Positions 44,514-53,178 of a stretch of 64,000 nucleotides of DNA are shown in pieces (the first letter of the stretch is position 1; each line of letters begins with the position of its first letter). A program made the translations under genes and the position numbers. The notes under the pieces were generated by a model. That model was not told the DNA's origin and ran no database searches. It saw nothing but the letters and a program-made list of their open reading frames with translations. The stretch is from positions 124,001 to 188,000 of the forward strand of contig CBDCVV010000005.1 in NCBI GenBank assembly GCA_965223235.1, written 5' to 3'. The DNA comes from UBA2589 sp965223235 (lineage in GTDB: Bacteria; Gemmatimonadota; Gemmatimonadetes; Longimicrobiales; Gaopeijiaceae).

Positions 44514-46564
44514 CGGCGGGGCATCCCGTTTGTAAGCGAGTTCCAAAGATCGATCGTCGGGTTGCGTGAGAATGTGACTCCCTCACGCTGACTCGCTGCG
44601 CGCTCCTTCACGTCCCGGGGCTCGTCGGCGATGAACGCGGAGAACATGTCGTCCATGATGGTGAGAGACTGCCTCACACTCTCGGGGCGCCAGTGGTACC
44701 ACCCGTGTGGCTCGCCGCCATAGACGACCCAGTCGTACCAATTGCCGTGAATCTCGGCCTGCATCCCGTACATCTCGATCTGCTGGAAGCGGGCCGCCCC
44801 ATCCCCTTGAGCGTAGAGGAAGAGCAAGGGGACATCGACGGTGTCCGCGTGGTAGGCAATCGATCGTTCGTAGTAGTTTCGCGGGTTCGTCATGGGAGAA
44901 CCGCCAATGAGGTACCGGTTCCACCCCTCCATCGAGCCGTACGTCGAAAGCGTCACGAGATCGGTCGATCCGTACCAGACGACCCCGGCCCGGAAGCGTG
45001 ATGGGTCCTTCGTCACCGCCGTCGACGTGAAGAAGCCACCGGTCGACCCCCCGAAGGCGCCCACGCGGTCGGGATCGACCCAGCCCTGCTCGGCCAGAAG
45101 GTCCATTCCGATGAAGGCATCCTCGAGGTCGTGGTCCCCCCCGTGGGTATGTACGGCTTGCCGGTACGCTTTCCCGCGCCCGGTGCTCCCCCGGAAGTTC
45201 GGAGCGAAGACGACGTAGCCGCGGCTCACGAAGTATTGGATGTACGGATGCCACTGCTTCGGATGCTGCCCGTTCGAGTTGGCACGGAAGAAGAAGAGTC
45301 CTGGACGAGGCTCCCCCGCGACGGCTCCCTCCGGTTTGTAGACGAGTCCCGCGACCTCGAGCCCGTCGTACCCCTCGTACTCGATGAAGTCGGGCCACAC
45401 GAAGTCATCCGCAGAGGGTAGTTCGGAGCTCTGGTGGTTCGTTAGCTGCCGAGTCTCGAGATCCGAGAGATCGACGCTCCAAAGGTCTCCTGTGCGCGAA
45501 GGGTCGGAGTGCGTGTACACGATCTGGGTGCCCGACGGATGCCATCGGTGGCCACCCCGCGTCTGACCCGCGGCCCGCGAGCCGCCGTTCACACCTCCAG
45601 CACTCGTGAGTTGCTCTGCCTCTCCTCCACCGGCCGGAATTCGGAAGATGTGGTAGTCGTAGTCGAGGTTCTTGGTGAAGGAGATCCAGCGACCGTCCGG
45701 AGACCATCGCGGTTCGGAGTGCTCGACGTTCTCGACGAGGAGCATCGTGGCCGTCCCCGTCGCGATGTCGATCACGCCCAAGTTGTTGAAGCCGTTCCGA
45801 TCGGAGATGAAAGCAAGCCGCTCTCCGTCGGGCGACCATGCCGGCTCGACGTCCATGGCGTCGAAGGTGCCCGGTGTCAGGAGGCGGGGCTCACCCCCAC
45901 GAGCTCCACGGAGCCAGATGTCGGAATTGCTCTGGTCGTCGTCGTTCGGCTTCGTGTTGCCGACGTACGCGAAGGTCGTTCCGTCCGGCGACAACGTCCC
46001 GGAGCCGCCGGGCCCGACCCTCCGAAGGTCACCGCCCGCTACGTCGTACGCCGCGATCGCCCCGTCGAACCACTCGCCCGTGTTGAAGTAGAGGGTACGC
46101 GAGTCGGGGGACCACGACACGTTCGCGTCTTGCAGCGGGTGATCCGTCACCCGGATCGGCTCTCCCCCACCGGCCTCGACCAGAAAGATGTCGCGGACGT
46201 CGGTGCCACCTTCGTCCGCCTCGAAAGCGATCCACGATCCGTCCGGGCTGTACCTTGGCCGCATCTCCCGGCCCGGCATCTCGGTAAGACGGGTGGGAGC
46301 TCCACCGCGCGTCGGAACCGTCCAGAGGTCGTAGCTCCCGAGGGTCGCCGCCTTGAAGACGATGACTTCGCCATCCGGGGAAAGGTCGAACTCTTCGACC
46401 CAGACCGTCTCTGCGAGCCCGGCGATCGACAGGCCTTCGGAGAGCTGAGGGGGTGCCGAGGTCTCGGCGGTGCAGGCGGCGACCGCACACATCGCAGCAA
46501 CGTGCGCCGCGTAGCGCAGCCTACGGCGTGTGTGAGCGAGCGCGGTTACTGACAGGACACGCAA
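44510..46564 (-). CDS. S9 family prolyl oligopeptidase-type peptidase lipoprotein
   Basis: 684 residues from TTG 46564 (start uncertain; no good Shine-Dalgarno). The N-terminus is a lipoprotein signal with AVAAC as lipobox. Residues about 50-390 are a TolB/PD40-type beta-propeller with repeated SPDG motifs (for example RYSPDGSWIAFE, RWSPDGRWISF). Residues about 400-660 are the alpha/beta-hydrolase peptidase domain with triad Ser507 (GGSTGG), Asp588 (YAQGDGAA) and His620 (GGEPHGWYHW). This is the DPP/acylaminoacyl-peptidase plan, acting on short peptides in the periplasm or at the outer membrane. Its 5' end overlaps the ankyrin gene by 19 bases. Confidence 0.9.
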   Translation of the reverse strand: MRVLSVTALAHTRRRLRYAAHVAAMCAVAACTAETSAPPQLSEGLSIAGLAETVWVEEFDLSPDGEVIVFKAATLGSYDLWTVPTRGGAPTRLTEMPGREMRPRYSPDGSWIAFEADEGGTDVRDIFLVEAGGGEPIRVTDHPLQDANVSWSPDSRTLYFNTGEWFDGAIAAYDVAGGDLRRVGPGGSGTLSPDGTTFAYVGNTKPNDDDQSNSDIWLRGARGGEPRLLTPGTFDAMDVEPAWSPDGERLAFISDRNGFNNLGVIDIATGTATMLLVENVEHSEPRWSPDGRWISFTKNLDYDYHIFRIPAGGGEAEQLTSAGGVNGGSRAAGQTRGGHRWHPSGTQIVYTHSDPSRTGDLWSVDLSDLETRQLTNHQSSELPSADDFVWPDFIEYEGYDGLEVAGLVYKPEGAVAGEPRPGLFFFRANSNGQHPKQWHPYIQYFVSRGYVVFAPNFRGSTGRGKAYRQAVHTHGGDHDLEDAFIGMDLLAEQGWVDPDRVGAFGGSTGGFFTSTAVTKDPSRFRAGVVWYGSTDLVTLSTYGSMEGWNRYLIGGSPMTNPRNYYERSIAYHADTVDVPLLFLYAQGDGAARFQQIEMYGMQAEIHGNWYDWVVYGGEPHGWYHWRPESVRQSLTIMDDMFSAFIADEPRDVKERAASQREGVTFSRNPTIDLWNSLTNGMPRR

Positions 46565-48363
46565 TTGTGGTTGTTCTTTGAGCCGAGCCGCTCCAGCATG
46601 GCCACGACCTCGGGAAAGACCGTCACGCGTTGAACCGGGCCGTTCGCCATATCGGCCGTGGTCTGCCCTCGACGTGTCACGAGGGTCACGTCGGCCCCCT
46701 GCTCCACGAGGTAGGTGATCAGCTCCACATCTCCACGGGCGGCTGCGTTGTGGAGCGGAGCCAGCCCGTTGTAGTCGCGGGCGTTTACATCGGCTCCGAG
46801 CTCCTCGACGAGGTACCGAACCGAGGGTAGCCAGCCACCTGGCTTGTGCCGGTGAGCATTACCAGCCAACCCCAACCCGTACCCCACTCCGGAAGCTGCG
46901 TGGATCGGGAAGACGCCCGCGCCTCCCACCTCCACCTCAGGGAGGCCCGAGGGATCCGTTTCGGCTTCTTCTTCCGGGTTGTTCCCGGTCGCGACCCTAC
47001 CCGGCGGGCGCCGAGTCGGGATCGAGGGGTCAGCTCCATACGCGACCAAGAGGCGCATCGCCTCGACATCGGTCCCGTACGCAGCACGCCAAAACGGAGT
47101 CGCTCCCCACGTGTCGACGCCGAGCACATTGTGGTTGAACGACGTGTACCAAAGGTGCCTTTCGAGACGCGCGTCCGGATCGGCGCCGGCTTGAAGAAGC
47201 GCCTCGGCGAACTCCAAGTACGTTGTCTCTTCCTGCTTGATCGCCGTCGGCTGCGGGTAGAACGACTTCGGTACCCACTGGAGGTGGATCGCGATGTACA
47301 ACGGGGTCGCGCCTCGCGCACTCGCCAGATTCGGGTCAGCGCCCTGGTCGAGCAACCACATCGCCAAATCGAAGTGGCCGTTGATCGACGCCATGAGAAG
47401 CGGGGTCGTACCATCCCCACCCGTCGGGTGATCGAGCCGCGCACCGTGTTCGAGCAAGGAAGCAGCCACCTTAGCGTGGCCCTCTCGCGTCGCGTAGTGC
47501 AGCGCCGTGTTCCCACCTTGGACCGCGACGAGCTGGTCGTACGAGAAGGGGCGTCTCGCCGCGTGCTCGTTCTCAGGGTCGCCCTCGCCCTCCTCTACCC
47601 CGTCATCGTCCTCTGCCTCGTCATCCTCCGACGTTTCGTCGTCTTCCGAGTCTTCGTCGTCTCGCACGGTGCCATCCACGAGCTCCTGGAGGCGAACGTC
47701 TTCACCGTGCAGGACGGCCAACCGCTCACTCCGCCGACGGGCCTCTTCGCGGTCCTCCCGAGCTCTCGCCTCGTAGTCGACCGTCTCGGTCTCCAGCGAA
47801 AGGTCTGCGCCCGCGTCGAGCAGCGTCCGGAGCGCCTCATCTCGTCCAAAGGCTGCGGCAAACATGAGCGGGGTCTGCCCTTTCACGAACTCTCGTGCAT
47901 CGACATCCGCTCCTGCGTCCACGAGCACACGCACGGCCTCGCTACGACCCACGGCTGCGGCGAAGTGGAGCGCACTCTCACCCGTCGTGGCTCGCGCGTC
48001 CGCTACAGCCCCAGAGGTGACGAGGACTTCCAGGACCTCGACCGAACCCGATCTGGCCGCCACGAGCAGTGGCGTAAAGCCTCCGATCCGGGTCGTCGAC
48101 TCGAGGTGCGCGCCAGCCGCGACCAAGAGTTGAGCCATATCCGCGGCGTCCTGTTCGGCCGCCCAATGAAGAGCCGTCATCCCGTCGCCTTGAGCGGCGT
48201 TGACGTCCTCACCACCGCGGACCAGCGTGCGCACCGCTTCGACGTCACCCCGCATCGCCGCGTCCGCGACGGGTGACTCTGGAGCCGTGGCCCCAACCAC
48301 CAACCCGAGCGCGACGAGCGCGAGCAAGCGCACGGATCGGCGACCCTCTCGCGTCACCCTCAT
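46546..48363 (-). CDS. Secreted ankyrin-repeat protein ending in a CVSC motif
   Basis: A 605-residue protein with a signal-like N-terminus (LLALVALGLVVGATAPES) and about nine ankyrin repeats with TALHWAA, TPLLVAA, ALHFAAAVG, TPLMFAAAFG and similar signatures. Between repeats, residues about 225-265 form a highly acidic insert (DDEDSEDDETSEDDEAEDDD). The protein ends NNHNCVSCQ, a CxxC pair without the His of a haem c motif. It is followed within 4 bases overlap by DUF1552 and DUF1592 genes upstream and the S9 peptidase downstream. Ankyrin proteins with this ending recur beside DUF1552/DUF1592 genes in my experience of such genomes; the role is unknown, perhaps protein binding in the periplasm. 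Confidence 0.85.
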   Translation of the reverse strand: MRVTREGRRSVRLLALVALGLVVGATAPESPVADAAMRGDVEAVRTLVRGGEDVNAAQGDGMTALHWAAEQDAADMAQLLVAAGAHLESTTRIGGFTPLLVAARSGSVEVLEVLVTSGAVADARATTGESALHFAAAVGRSEAVRVLVDAGADVDAREFVKGQTPLMFAAAFGRDEALRTLLDAGADLSLETETVDYEARAREDREEARRRSERLAVLHGEDVRLQELVDGTVRDDEDSEDDETSEDDEAEDDDGVEEGEGDPENEHAARRPFSYDQLVAVQGGNTALHYATREGHAKVAASLLEHGARLDHPTGGDGTTPLLMASINGHFDLAMWLLDQGADPNLASARGATPLYIAIHLQWVPKSFYPQPTAIKQEETTYLEFAEALLQAGADPDARLERHLWYTSFNHNVLGVDTWGATPFWRAAYGTDVEAMRLLVAYGADPSIPTRRPPGRVATGNNPEEEAETDPSGLPEVEVGGAGVFPIHAASGVGYGLGLAGNAHRHKPGGWLPSVRYLVEELGADVNARDYNGLAPLHNAAARGDVELITYLVEQGADVTLVTRRGQTTADMANGPVQRVTVFPEVVAMLERLGSKNNHNCVSCQ

Positions 48364-49754
48364 GTCGACGACGAGAGTGGGAGCGCTCCGGTGCTGTCAC
48401 CGAAGCTATCTACGTCGTCGAGTCCGAAGTTGTGGAGAACCGACAACATCGCGTTCGCCAGCGGCGTGCCGTCCGGAGCCTTCAGGTGCACCCCGCCCTC
48501 GAGGCGACCGTCACCTCCGCCTAGGACGATGAACGGCACCCTCCGGTGGTTGTGAAGGTTTCCGTCTCCCATCGGCGACCCGTACAGAATCGTCGTTTGA
48601 TCGAGGAGCGTCGTGTCGCCATCCGTCTGCTCCGCGAGCTTGTCGAGGAGGTAGGGCAAGAGGCCCACGTGGTACTTGTTGATCTTGAAGAAGTCGAGAA
48701 CGCCCTCTTCCCCCGTCGCGTGTGACTGGGCGTGATACCCTGTGGTCACCTCGGTTTCGGGGAAGACGCGACCCGACACATCCCGGCTCATCTTGAGCGA
48801 GAAGACGCGGGTAATATCCGACTGGAAGGCGAGCACCTGGAGATCGAACATCAGGTGCATGTGCTCCGTGTACGAGTCGGGCACCCCCGCAGGAGCGCCC
48901 GGGAGCTCACGAACGGCACCGCTCGAATTCCTCGCCTCGATTCCCTGGATACGCCGCTCGATCTCGCGGACGTTCTGTAGGTAGCGGTCGACCCGAACGC
49001 GATCTTCCGAGGGGAGCGTCGCCTTGAGCCTCGACACCTCACCGGTCACCCAGTCGAGAATGCTCGAGTGAGCCCTGCGCCGACGCGCTCGTTCCTCCAC
49101 GCTCCCACCGGCTCCGAAGAGTTGATCGAAAGCAGCCCGCGGGTCGCGGATCATCGGGAGCGGCTCTGTGGGAGACGCCCAACTGATGGTGTCGGTATAG
49201 ACGCACGCATATCCGTACCCGCAACCGCCCGCCTGATCGACGTTCTCGATGCACAGCTGCATCGAAGGGATCGCAGTGTCTCGGCCGATGCGTTGCGCGA
49301 TCAGCTGATCCATCGAAGTACCGACGAAGACGGCGGAACCTTCGGTCTGGCGCGGATGGGCATGGGTCAGGAAGGTGGCACTCGACCTGAAGTGATCGGC
49401 CCCGATCTCTTTGGGCGAGAAGGCCTCGGCCATCCGAACATCGGTGTTGCTCACGATCGTCAGGCGATCGCGGTAGCGTTCCAACGGCTGTAACGCGCTC
49501 GGCGTGAGGTCGAAGTCCTTTCCGACCTTCTCCGGGGACCAGAGGTACTGAGTCGCGCCCCACGCATTGCTCCCCGCTGCACCGTGCGAATTCTCGATCG
49601 CAATGAGTCGCTGTGGTGAAGTCGCGGCCCGTGCCTGTGCGCTCAGTCTGCCGGCCGGGCTCATGCTGTCGAGTAGAGGGAGCGCGACCGCTGCACCCGC
49701 ACCGCGTAGGAACGCTCGTCTGGGAATGTGTCGACCCGTGATGAAGTTCATCAC
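48360..49754 (-). CDS. DUF1552 domain protein
   Basis: A 464-residue protein with a twin-arginine-like signal (HIPRRAFLRGAGAAVALPLL, cut near LSAQ) and a full-length DUF1552 domain: LIAIENSHGAAGSNAWG, HAHPRQTEGSAVFVGTSMDQ, the QLCIENVDQAGGCGYGYAC segment and an STGALPL end. DUF1552 proteins resemble the alkaline-phosphatase/DUF1501 superfamily in part and are nearly always encoded next to DUF1592 proteins, as here (overlapping ATGA with the next gene). Export through Tat suggests a folded or cofactor-bearing periplasmic protein. Biochemical function is unknown. Confidence 0.92.
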   Translation of the reverse strand: MMNFITGRHIPRRAFLRGAGAAVALPLLDSMSPAGRLSAQARAATSPQRLIAIENSHGAAGSNAWGATQYLWSPEKVGKDFDLTPSALQPLERYRDRLTIVSNTDVRMAEAFSPKEIGADHFRSSATFLTHAHPRQTEGSAVFVGTSMDQLIAQRIGRDTAIPSMQLCIENVDQAGGCGYGYACVYTDTISWASPTEPLPMIRDPRAAFDQLFGAGGSVEERARRRRAHSSILDWVTGEVSRLKATLPSEDRVRVDRYLQNVREIERRIQGIEARNSSGAVRELPGAPAGVPDSYTEHMHLMFDLQVLAFQSDITRVFSLKMSRDVSGRVFPETEVTTGYHAQSHATGEEGVLDFFKINKYHVGLLPYLLDKLAEQTDGDTTLLDQTTILYGSPMGDGNLHNHRRVPFIVLGGGDGRLEGGVHLKAPDGTPLANAMLSVLHNFGLDDVDSFGDSTGALPLSSST

Positions 49755-51661
49755 TCGTTCTCCTCGACGGGGCTCATGGGAGAGCCGTCTTCAGTAGTCA
49801 TCGTAAGGTGTCTCATTCGGAACGCATCGCTCTGCACCACCCCGTGCACGAAGGAGGCGACCGTATACCCGTCCGTCTCGGCGTCTTCTACAATCGACCG
49901 TACCAAGGGCATATCGAAGTACTCTACCCGACGCCCGAGCGCATAAGCGAGCAGGTTCACAGTGAAGTTCCGCAGCACCGGGATCGGCCTCGCCGCGAGC
50001 GCAGCGCTCAAGTCGGCAGGTCCGGTGAGCGGTGTTCCGTCGTACAGCTCCCCGCGCACATCGACCCCGGTCCCGTTCTCCCGGATTCGCCAACGACCCG
50101 TCACATCGAAGTTGTCCAAGGCGAGACCAATCGGGTCGATCAGCCGGTGACACGAATTGCAGGTAGGGTTCTGCCGGTGCATCTCCATCCGCTCTCGAGT
50201 CGTCAGCATGCGGCCGTCGCCAGCCGCTTCGACCTCATCGAGAGCAGGCACATTAGGAGGAGGTGGCGGGGGTGGGGCACCGAGTAGCACCTCGGAAACC
50301 CACTTGCCGCGATTCACCGGCGAGGTGCGGTCGGCGAACGACGTCTGCGCCAACATGCTCCCGTGCCCGAAGATTCCTCGCCGCCGACTGTCAGGGTACT
50401 GGACACGGCGGAAGTCGTCCCCTGTCACACCCTCGATCCCGTAGTGCAGCGCGAGTCGCTCGTTCAGATACGTGTAGTCCGCGGTCACGACATCGAGCAC
50501 CGGCCGATCACTACGAAGCAGGCCATCGAAGAAGAGTTCGGTCTCTCGACGCATGTCGAGGCCGAGTTGGAGCGAATAGTCGGGGTAGAGCACGACGTCA
50601 GGGTCGAGCTTCTCGAGGTCTTGGAGGCGAAGCCACTGAGACGCGAAGCGCGTCGCCAGCGCTTCACTACGTGGGTCCGCGAGCATGCGCTCCGTCTGAC
50701 GCTTCAGCTCGGAGCGGTCGTTGAGGTCACCGGACGCGGCAAGCGCGATCAATACGGAGTCCGGCGGCCCGCCCCAAAGGAAGAACGACAATCGAGACGC
50801 CACGTCCGCATCTTCGAGGAGGAAAGCTTCGCCCGGCCGAGCATTCGCGGGCGCTTCCTCGAACCGGAAGACGAAGTGGGGGCTCGCGAGGATCGCTTCG
50901 AGCGCCACACGCACGCCCATCTCGAATCCGCCTTCGGCTCTGCCTTCGTCGTAGAACGTCATGAGTCCGGCGACGTCGACGGTCTCGAGCGGGCGGCGGT
51001 AAGCCTCAGTTGCGAGCCGTTGCACGATCTCTTCGGCACACGGGCTAGCTTCCTCTGCCGTGAGCGGCCGGCATGAGAAGACGCGACGACGCGCAGGCGT
51101 CTCGGAGACTCCCGTCACCGTCTCTGGCCCCTTGATCGTCAGGTCTCGCATGTGAGGGGGCGTGCGTAGACCGTAACCAATCCCGATCTGGGTGTCTGCG
51201 ATGCTGTGTCCGTGCGCGCTGAAGAGATCATCCACGGGGCCGCGCTGAGTCGGTACGAAGACGGCCGAGACGCGATGGGGGCCCGCACGAACTGGGATCG
51301 GTCCGGTTTCTAGGAGGAGCCCCTTCCCACCAGGATCTTCTTCGGCCCCGAAGCGGTCGAGAGGCAGAAGCGCCACTCGCTCGCCATCAATAGAGACTTC
51401 GACCTGCTCCCCCCGCTCATTGCGGCCGTAGAGGAAGCCTTCCGGGGAGTAGTGGAAGGTCATCCGGAAGTCGTACGTCCCGTCGGCCGGGAAGTTGTGT
51501 TCGACCGAGATCCCGCCGCGCGAGCCGTAGGGGGCGCCCTCCGCGCGCTCCCACTGCGAGGCGAGGCGAGGGATGCGGTACGACTTCTCCACCGTCGCCG
51601 CTCGCGGATCCCCAATCGCGAGGGCCGCGACCTCGCTTGCCGCGTTGAGATACGCCGACAT
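49751..51661 (-). CDS. DUF1587/1595/1592/1588/1585 protein, C-terminal part (frameshifted gene)
   Basis: The first ATG in this frame is 51661, but homologous coding continues upstream without a stop to about 51855 (RVFQRLNRAEYEASVDALLG, the DUF1587 start), where it must join the N-terminal fragment in another frame. Domains in order: DUF1587, a carbohydrate-binding-like insert, DUF1595 (RPLTAEEASPCAEEIVQRL), DUF1592 (VRVALEAILASPHFVFRFEE), DUF1588 with CNSCHRLIDPIGLALDNFD, and DUF1585 at the end. These planctomycete-type proteins pair with DUF1552 and carry CxxCH motifs that may bind haem c. The 636-residue piece lacks its export signal, so as read it would stay in the cytoplasm. Confidence 0.85.
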   Translation of the reverse strand: MSAYLNAASEVAALAIGDPRAATVEKSYRIPRLASQWERAEGAPYGSRGGISVEHNFPADGTYDFRMTFHYSPEGFLYGRNERGEQVEVSIDGERVALLPLDRFGAEEDPGGKGLLLETGPIPVRAGPHRVSAVFVPTQRGPVDDLFSAHGHSIADTQIGIGYGLRTPPHMRDLTIKGPETVTGVSETPARRRVFSCRPLTAEEASPCAEEIVQRLATEAYRRPLETVDVAGLMTFYDEGRAEGGFEMGVRVALEAILASPHFVFRFEEAPANARPGEAFLLEDADVASRLSFFLWGGPPDSVLIALAASGDLNDRSELKRQTERMLADPRSEALATRFASQWLRLQDLEKLDPDVVLYPDYSLQLGLDMRRETELFFDGLLRSDRPVLDVVTADYTYLNERLALHYGIEGVTGDDFRRVQYPDSRRRGIFGHGSMLAQTSFADRTSPVNRGKWVSEVLLGAPPPPPPPNVPALDEVEAAGDGRMLTTRERMEMHRQNPTCNSCHRLIDPIGLALDNFDVTGRWRIRENGTGVDVRGELYDGTPLTGPADLSAALAARPIPVLRNFTVNLLAYALGRRVEYFDMPLVRSIVEDAETDGYTVASFVHGVVQSDAFRMRHLTMTTEDGSPMSPVEENE

Positions 51662-51722
51662 GAGTGTCGGTGAGAGGAGCTGAACGTCGGCGATGTTGTC
51701 GAAGTTCGCGCTCTTCGTGTCT

Positions 51723-52187
51723 TCAGGCAGGAAGCTGGCTGCGTCGATCTGAAGGCCGAGGAGCGCATCGACCGAAGCCTCGTACTCTGCCCGGTTGAGC
51801 CTCTGAAAGACGCGGCTGCCGGCCGTGGGACGATCCTCCGCACTCGTGATCGATCACCGATTCAAGCCGTTCGACGAGAATCTGTAGGGTATCCCCGCCG
51901 GGGCGCCGCGCCCCCGCCGGCGGCATCATCCCCGCCCGAAGCTTCTTGATGACTCGTTCACCGACCTCGGCACTTTCCCCCGCCCTCTCGAGGTCGAACG
52001 ACTCGAGGGTCAGATTTCCCGCCAACCGGCGCTCGTTGTGGCAACGGACACAGTACCGCTCGACAACGTCATCGACCTCAGGGGGAGGCGCCACGAGATC
52101 ACCCGCCACAGGGGCGGCCTCGTAACGAGACGTCCCAGACGCGATGACGAACGATCCGGCGATCGCGATCGTCGCGATCCACCTCAT
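51723..52187 (-). pseudogene. N-terminal fragment of the DUF1592-type protein (before frameshift)
   Basis: Starting at ATG 52187 (GGAG seven bases upstream), this frame gives a signal peptide (MRWIATIAIAGSFVIASG) and a cytochrome c-like PSCyt1 domain with the haem motif CVRCH (Cys46, Cys49, His50) and a likely Met ligand in AGMMPPAG. After ...ESVIDHE the frame leaves the family sequence and ends at 51723 in an unrelated tail. The family continuation SAEDRPTAGSRVFQ lies in the frame shifted by one base, starting at the same place (about 51843-51852). A one-base insertion in the gene, or an error in the sequence, explains this. Confidence 0.8.
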
Positions 52188-52261
52188 GGCACACTCCGCG
52201 GGACAGGCCTCGGCGGGTCGAGATCCCGCCCTACGGGTAGAGTACCTGGGGCTTTCTGCAT

Positions 52262-52283
52262 CGGGCAAGCAGAAGGTTGCCCG
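52262..52283 (-). terminator. Hairpin after the SPOR protein gene
   Basis: CGGGCAA and TTGCCCG form a perfect 7-bp stem with an 8-base loop, 6 bases after the TGA at 52290-52292. No T tract follows on the minus strand, so it is a weak terminator candidate. Confidence 0.35.
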
Positions 52284-52289
52284 CATGAA

Positions 52290-53168
52290 TCAGTCGCGGA
52301 TCGGTGTCTCCATCCGGTCGTCGCGGACCAGTGCCGCGTTGATTCCCATCTCGGTCAGCTCTTCGAGCACGGCGACAGCGTCGTCACGGGCGACGAAGCG
52401 CCCGACACGAACGTGCGTGAAAACCGAGCCCTCCACGCGGACGATCCGCGCTTCGACGCCCCGAGTGACGACCTCTTCAAACACCGCGATCGCCCGGTCG
52501 GCCTCACCGAAGGCACCGAGCTGCACAGAGTAGTTCGCGGACTCGTTCTCGACATCGGCCCCCGGAGGCGTACGGTCTGTGTCCGTCGCCCGCGGAGTCG
52601 TGTCCGTTCTCCGCGTCGGTGGGTTCTCGGTCCTGCCTTCGGGGAGGCGTTCGCTCGGCCTCGACTCCCCCGGAGTTTGGCCCGCCCGGCTTCTCTCCGT
52701 GGGGGTCGGGGTGGCAACGTCGCCGGCCGGCGGGAGGGGTCCCGCGGCGGCGAACCACTCGTCTGCGGTCTCTCGGGCCCTCGAACGCGAGTAGTCACGA
52801 CGGAGGAGCGCGACATATTCCTCAGCCTGCGCCCGGTTACCCGTCGAGTACGCCCCCTGTGCGAGACGAAGCACCGCATCGGGCGTGAACTGGCCTCTCG
52901 GATACGTCACCAAGAGACGCCGAAAGTCTAGCTCTGCCTGGACGGGATCGACCGTGAGGCGTCCGCGTAGCCAAAGTGCGCGCTGCCGATCGGCGCGCGG
53001 AGCATCGGCTCGATCGTCCTCCCACCACTCCATGAGTGCGACTCTGGCTTCCTCGGTACGACCCACTCTGGTGAGCCGATCAATCTCTTGGAGTGAGCTC
53101 TGCGCTACGCTCGCGGATGGCACGAGAAGCGCAAAGGCCGAGAGACTCAGAATTCTCGCTCTTCTCAT
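52290..53168 (-). CDS. Periplasmic SPOR-domain protein with TPR-like helices
   Basis: A 292-residue exported protein. Residues 1-23 are a signal peptide (LSAFALLVPSASVAQ). Residues about 25-135 are helical, TPR-like (LTRVGRTEEARVALMEWW; FTPDAVLRLAQGAYSTGNRAQAEEYVALL). A Pro/Thr/Arg-rich low-complexity linker runs from 145 to 205. The C-terminal SPOR domain (YSVQLGAFGEADRAIAVFEE through THVRVGRFVARDDAVAVLEEL) would bind denuded peptidoglycan glycan strands, for example at the septum. It lies 10 bases downstream of holA on the same strand and so is probably co-transcribed. Confidence 0.87.
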   Translation of the reverse strand: MRRARILSLSAFALLVPSASVAQSSLQEIDRLTRVGRTEEARVALMEWWEDDRADAPRADRQRALWLRGRLTVDPVQAELDFRRLLVTYPRGQFTPDAVLRLAQGAYSTGNRAQAEEYVALLRRDYSRSRARETADEWFAAAGPLPPAGDVATPTPTERSRAGQTPGESRPSERLPEGRTENPPTRRTDTTPRATDTDRTPPGADVENESANYSVQLGAFGEADRAIAVFEEVVTRGVEARIVRVEGSVFTHVRVGRFVARDDAVAVLEELTEMGINAALVRDDRMETPIRD

Positions 53169-53178
53169 CTCATCCTCT

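Noticed and set aside
51723..51857. Tail of the N-terminal DUF1592 fragment as a real C-terminus
   Set aside because: The sequence after the frameshift point resembles nothing in the family, while the correct continuation is present in the adjacent frame.
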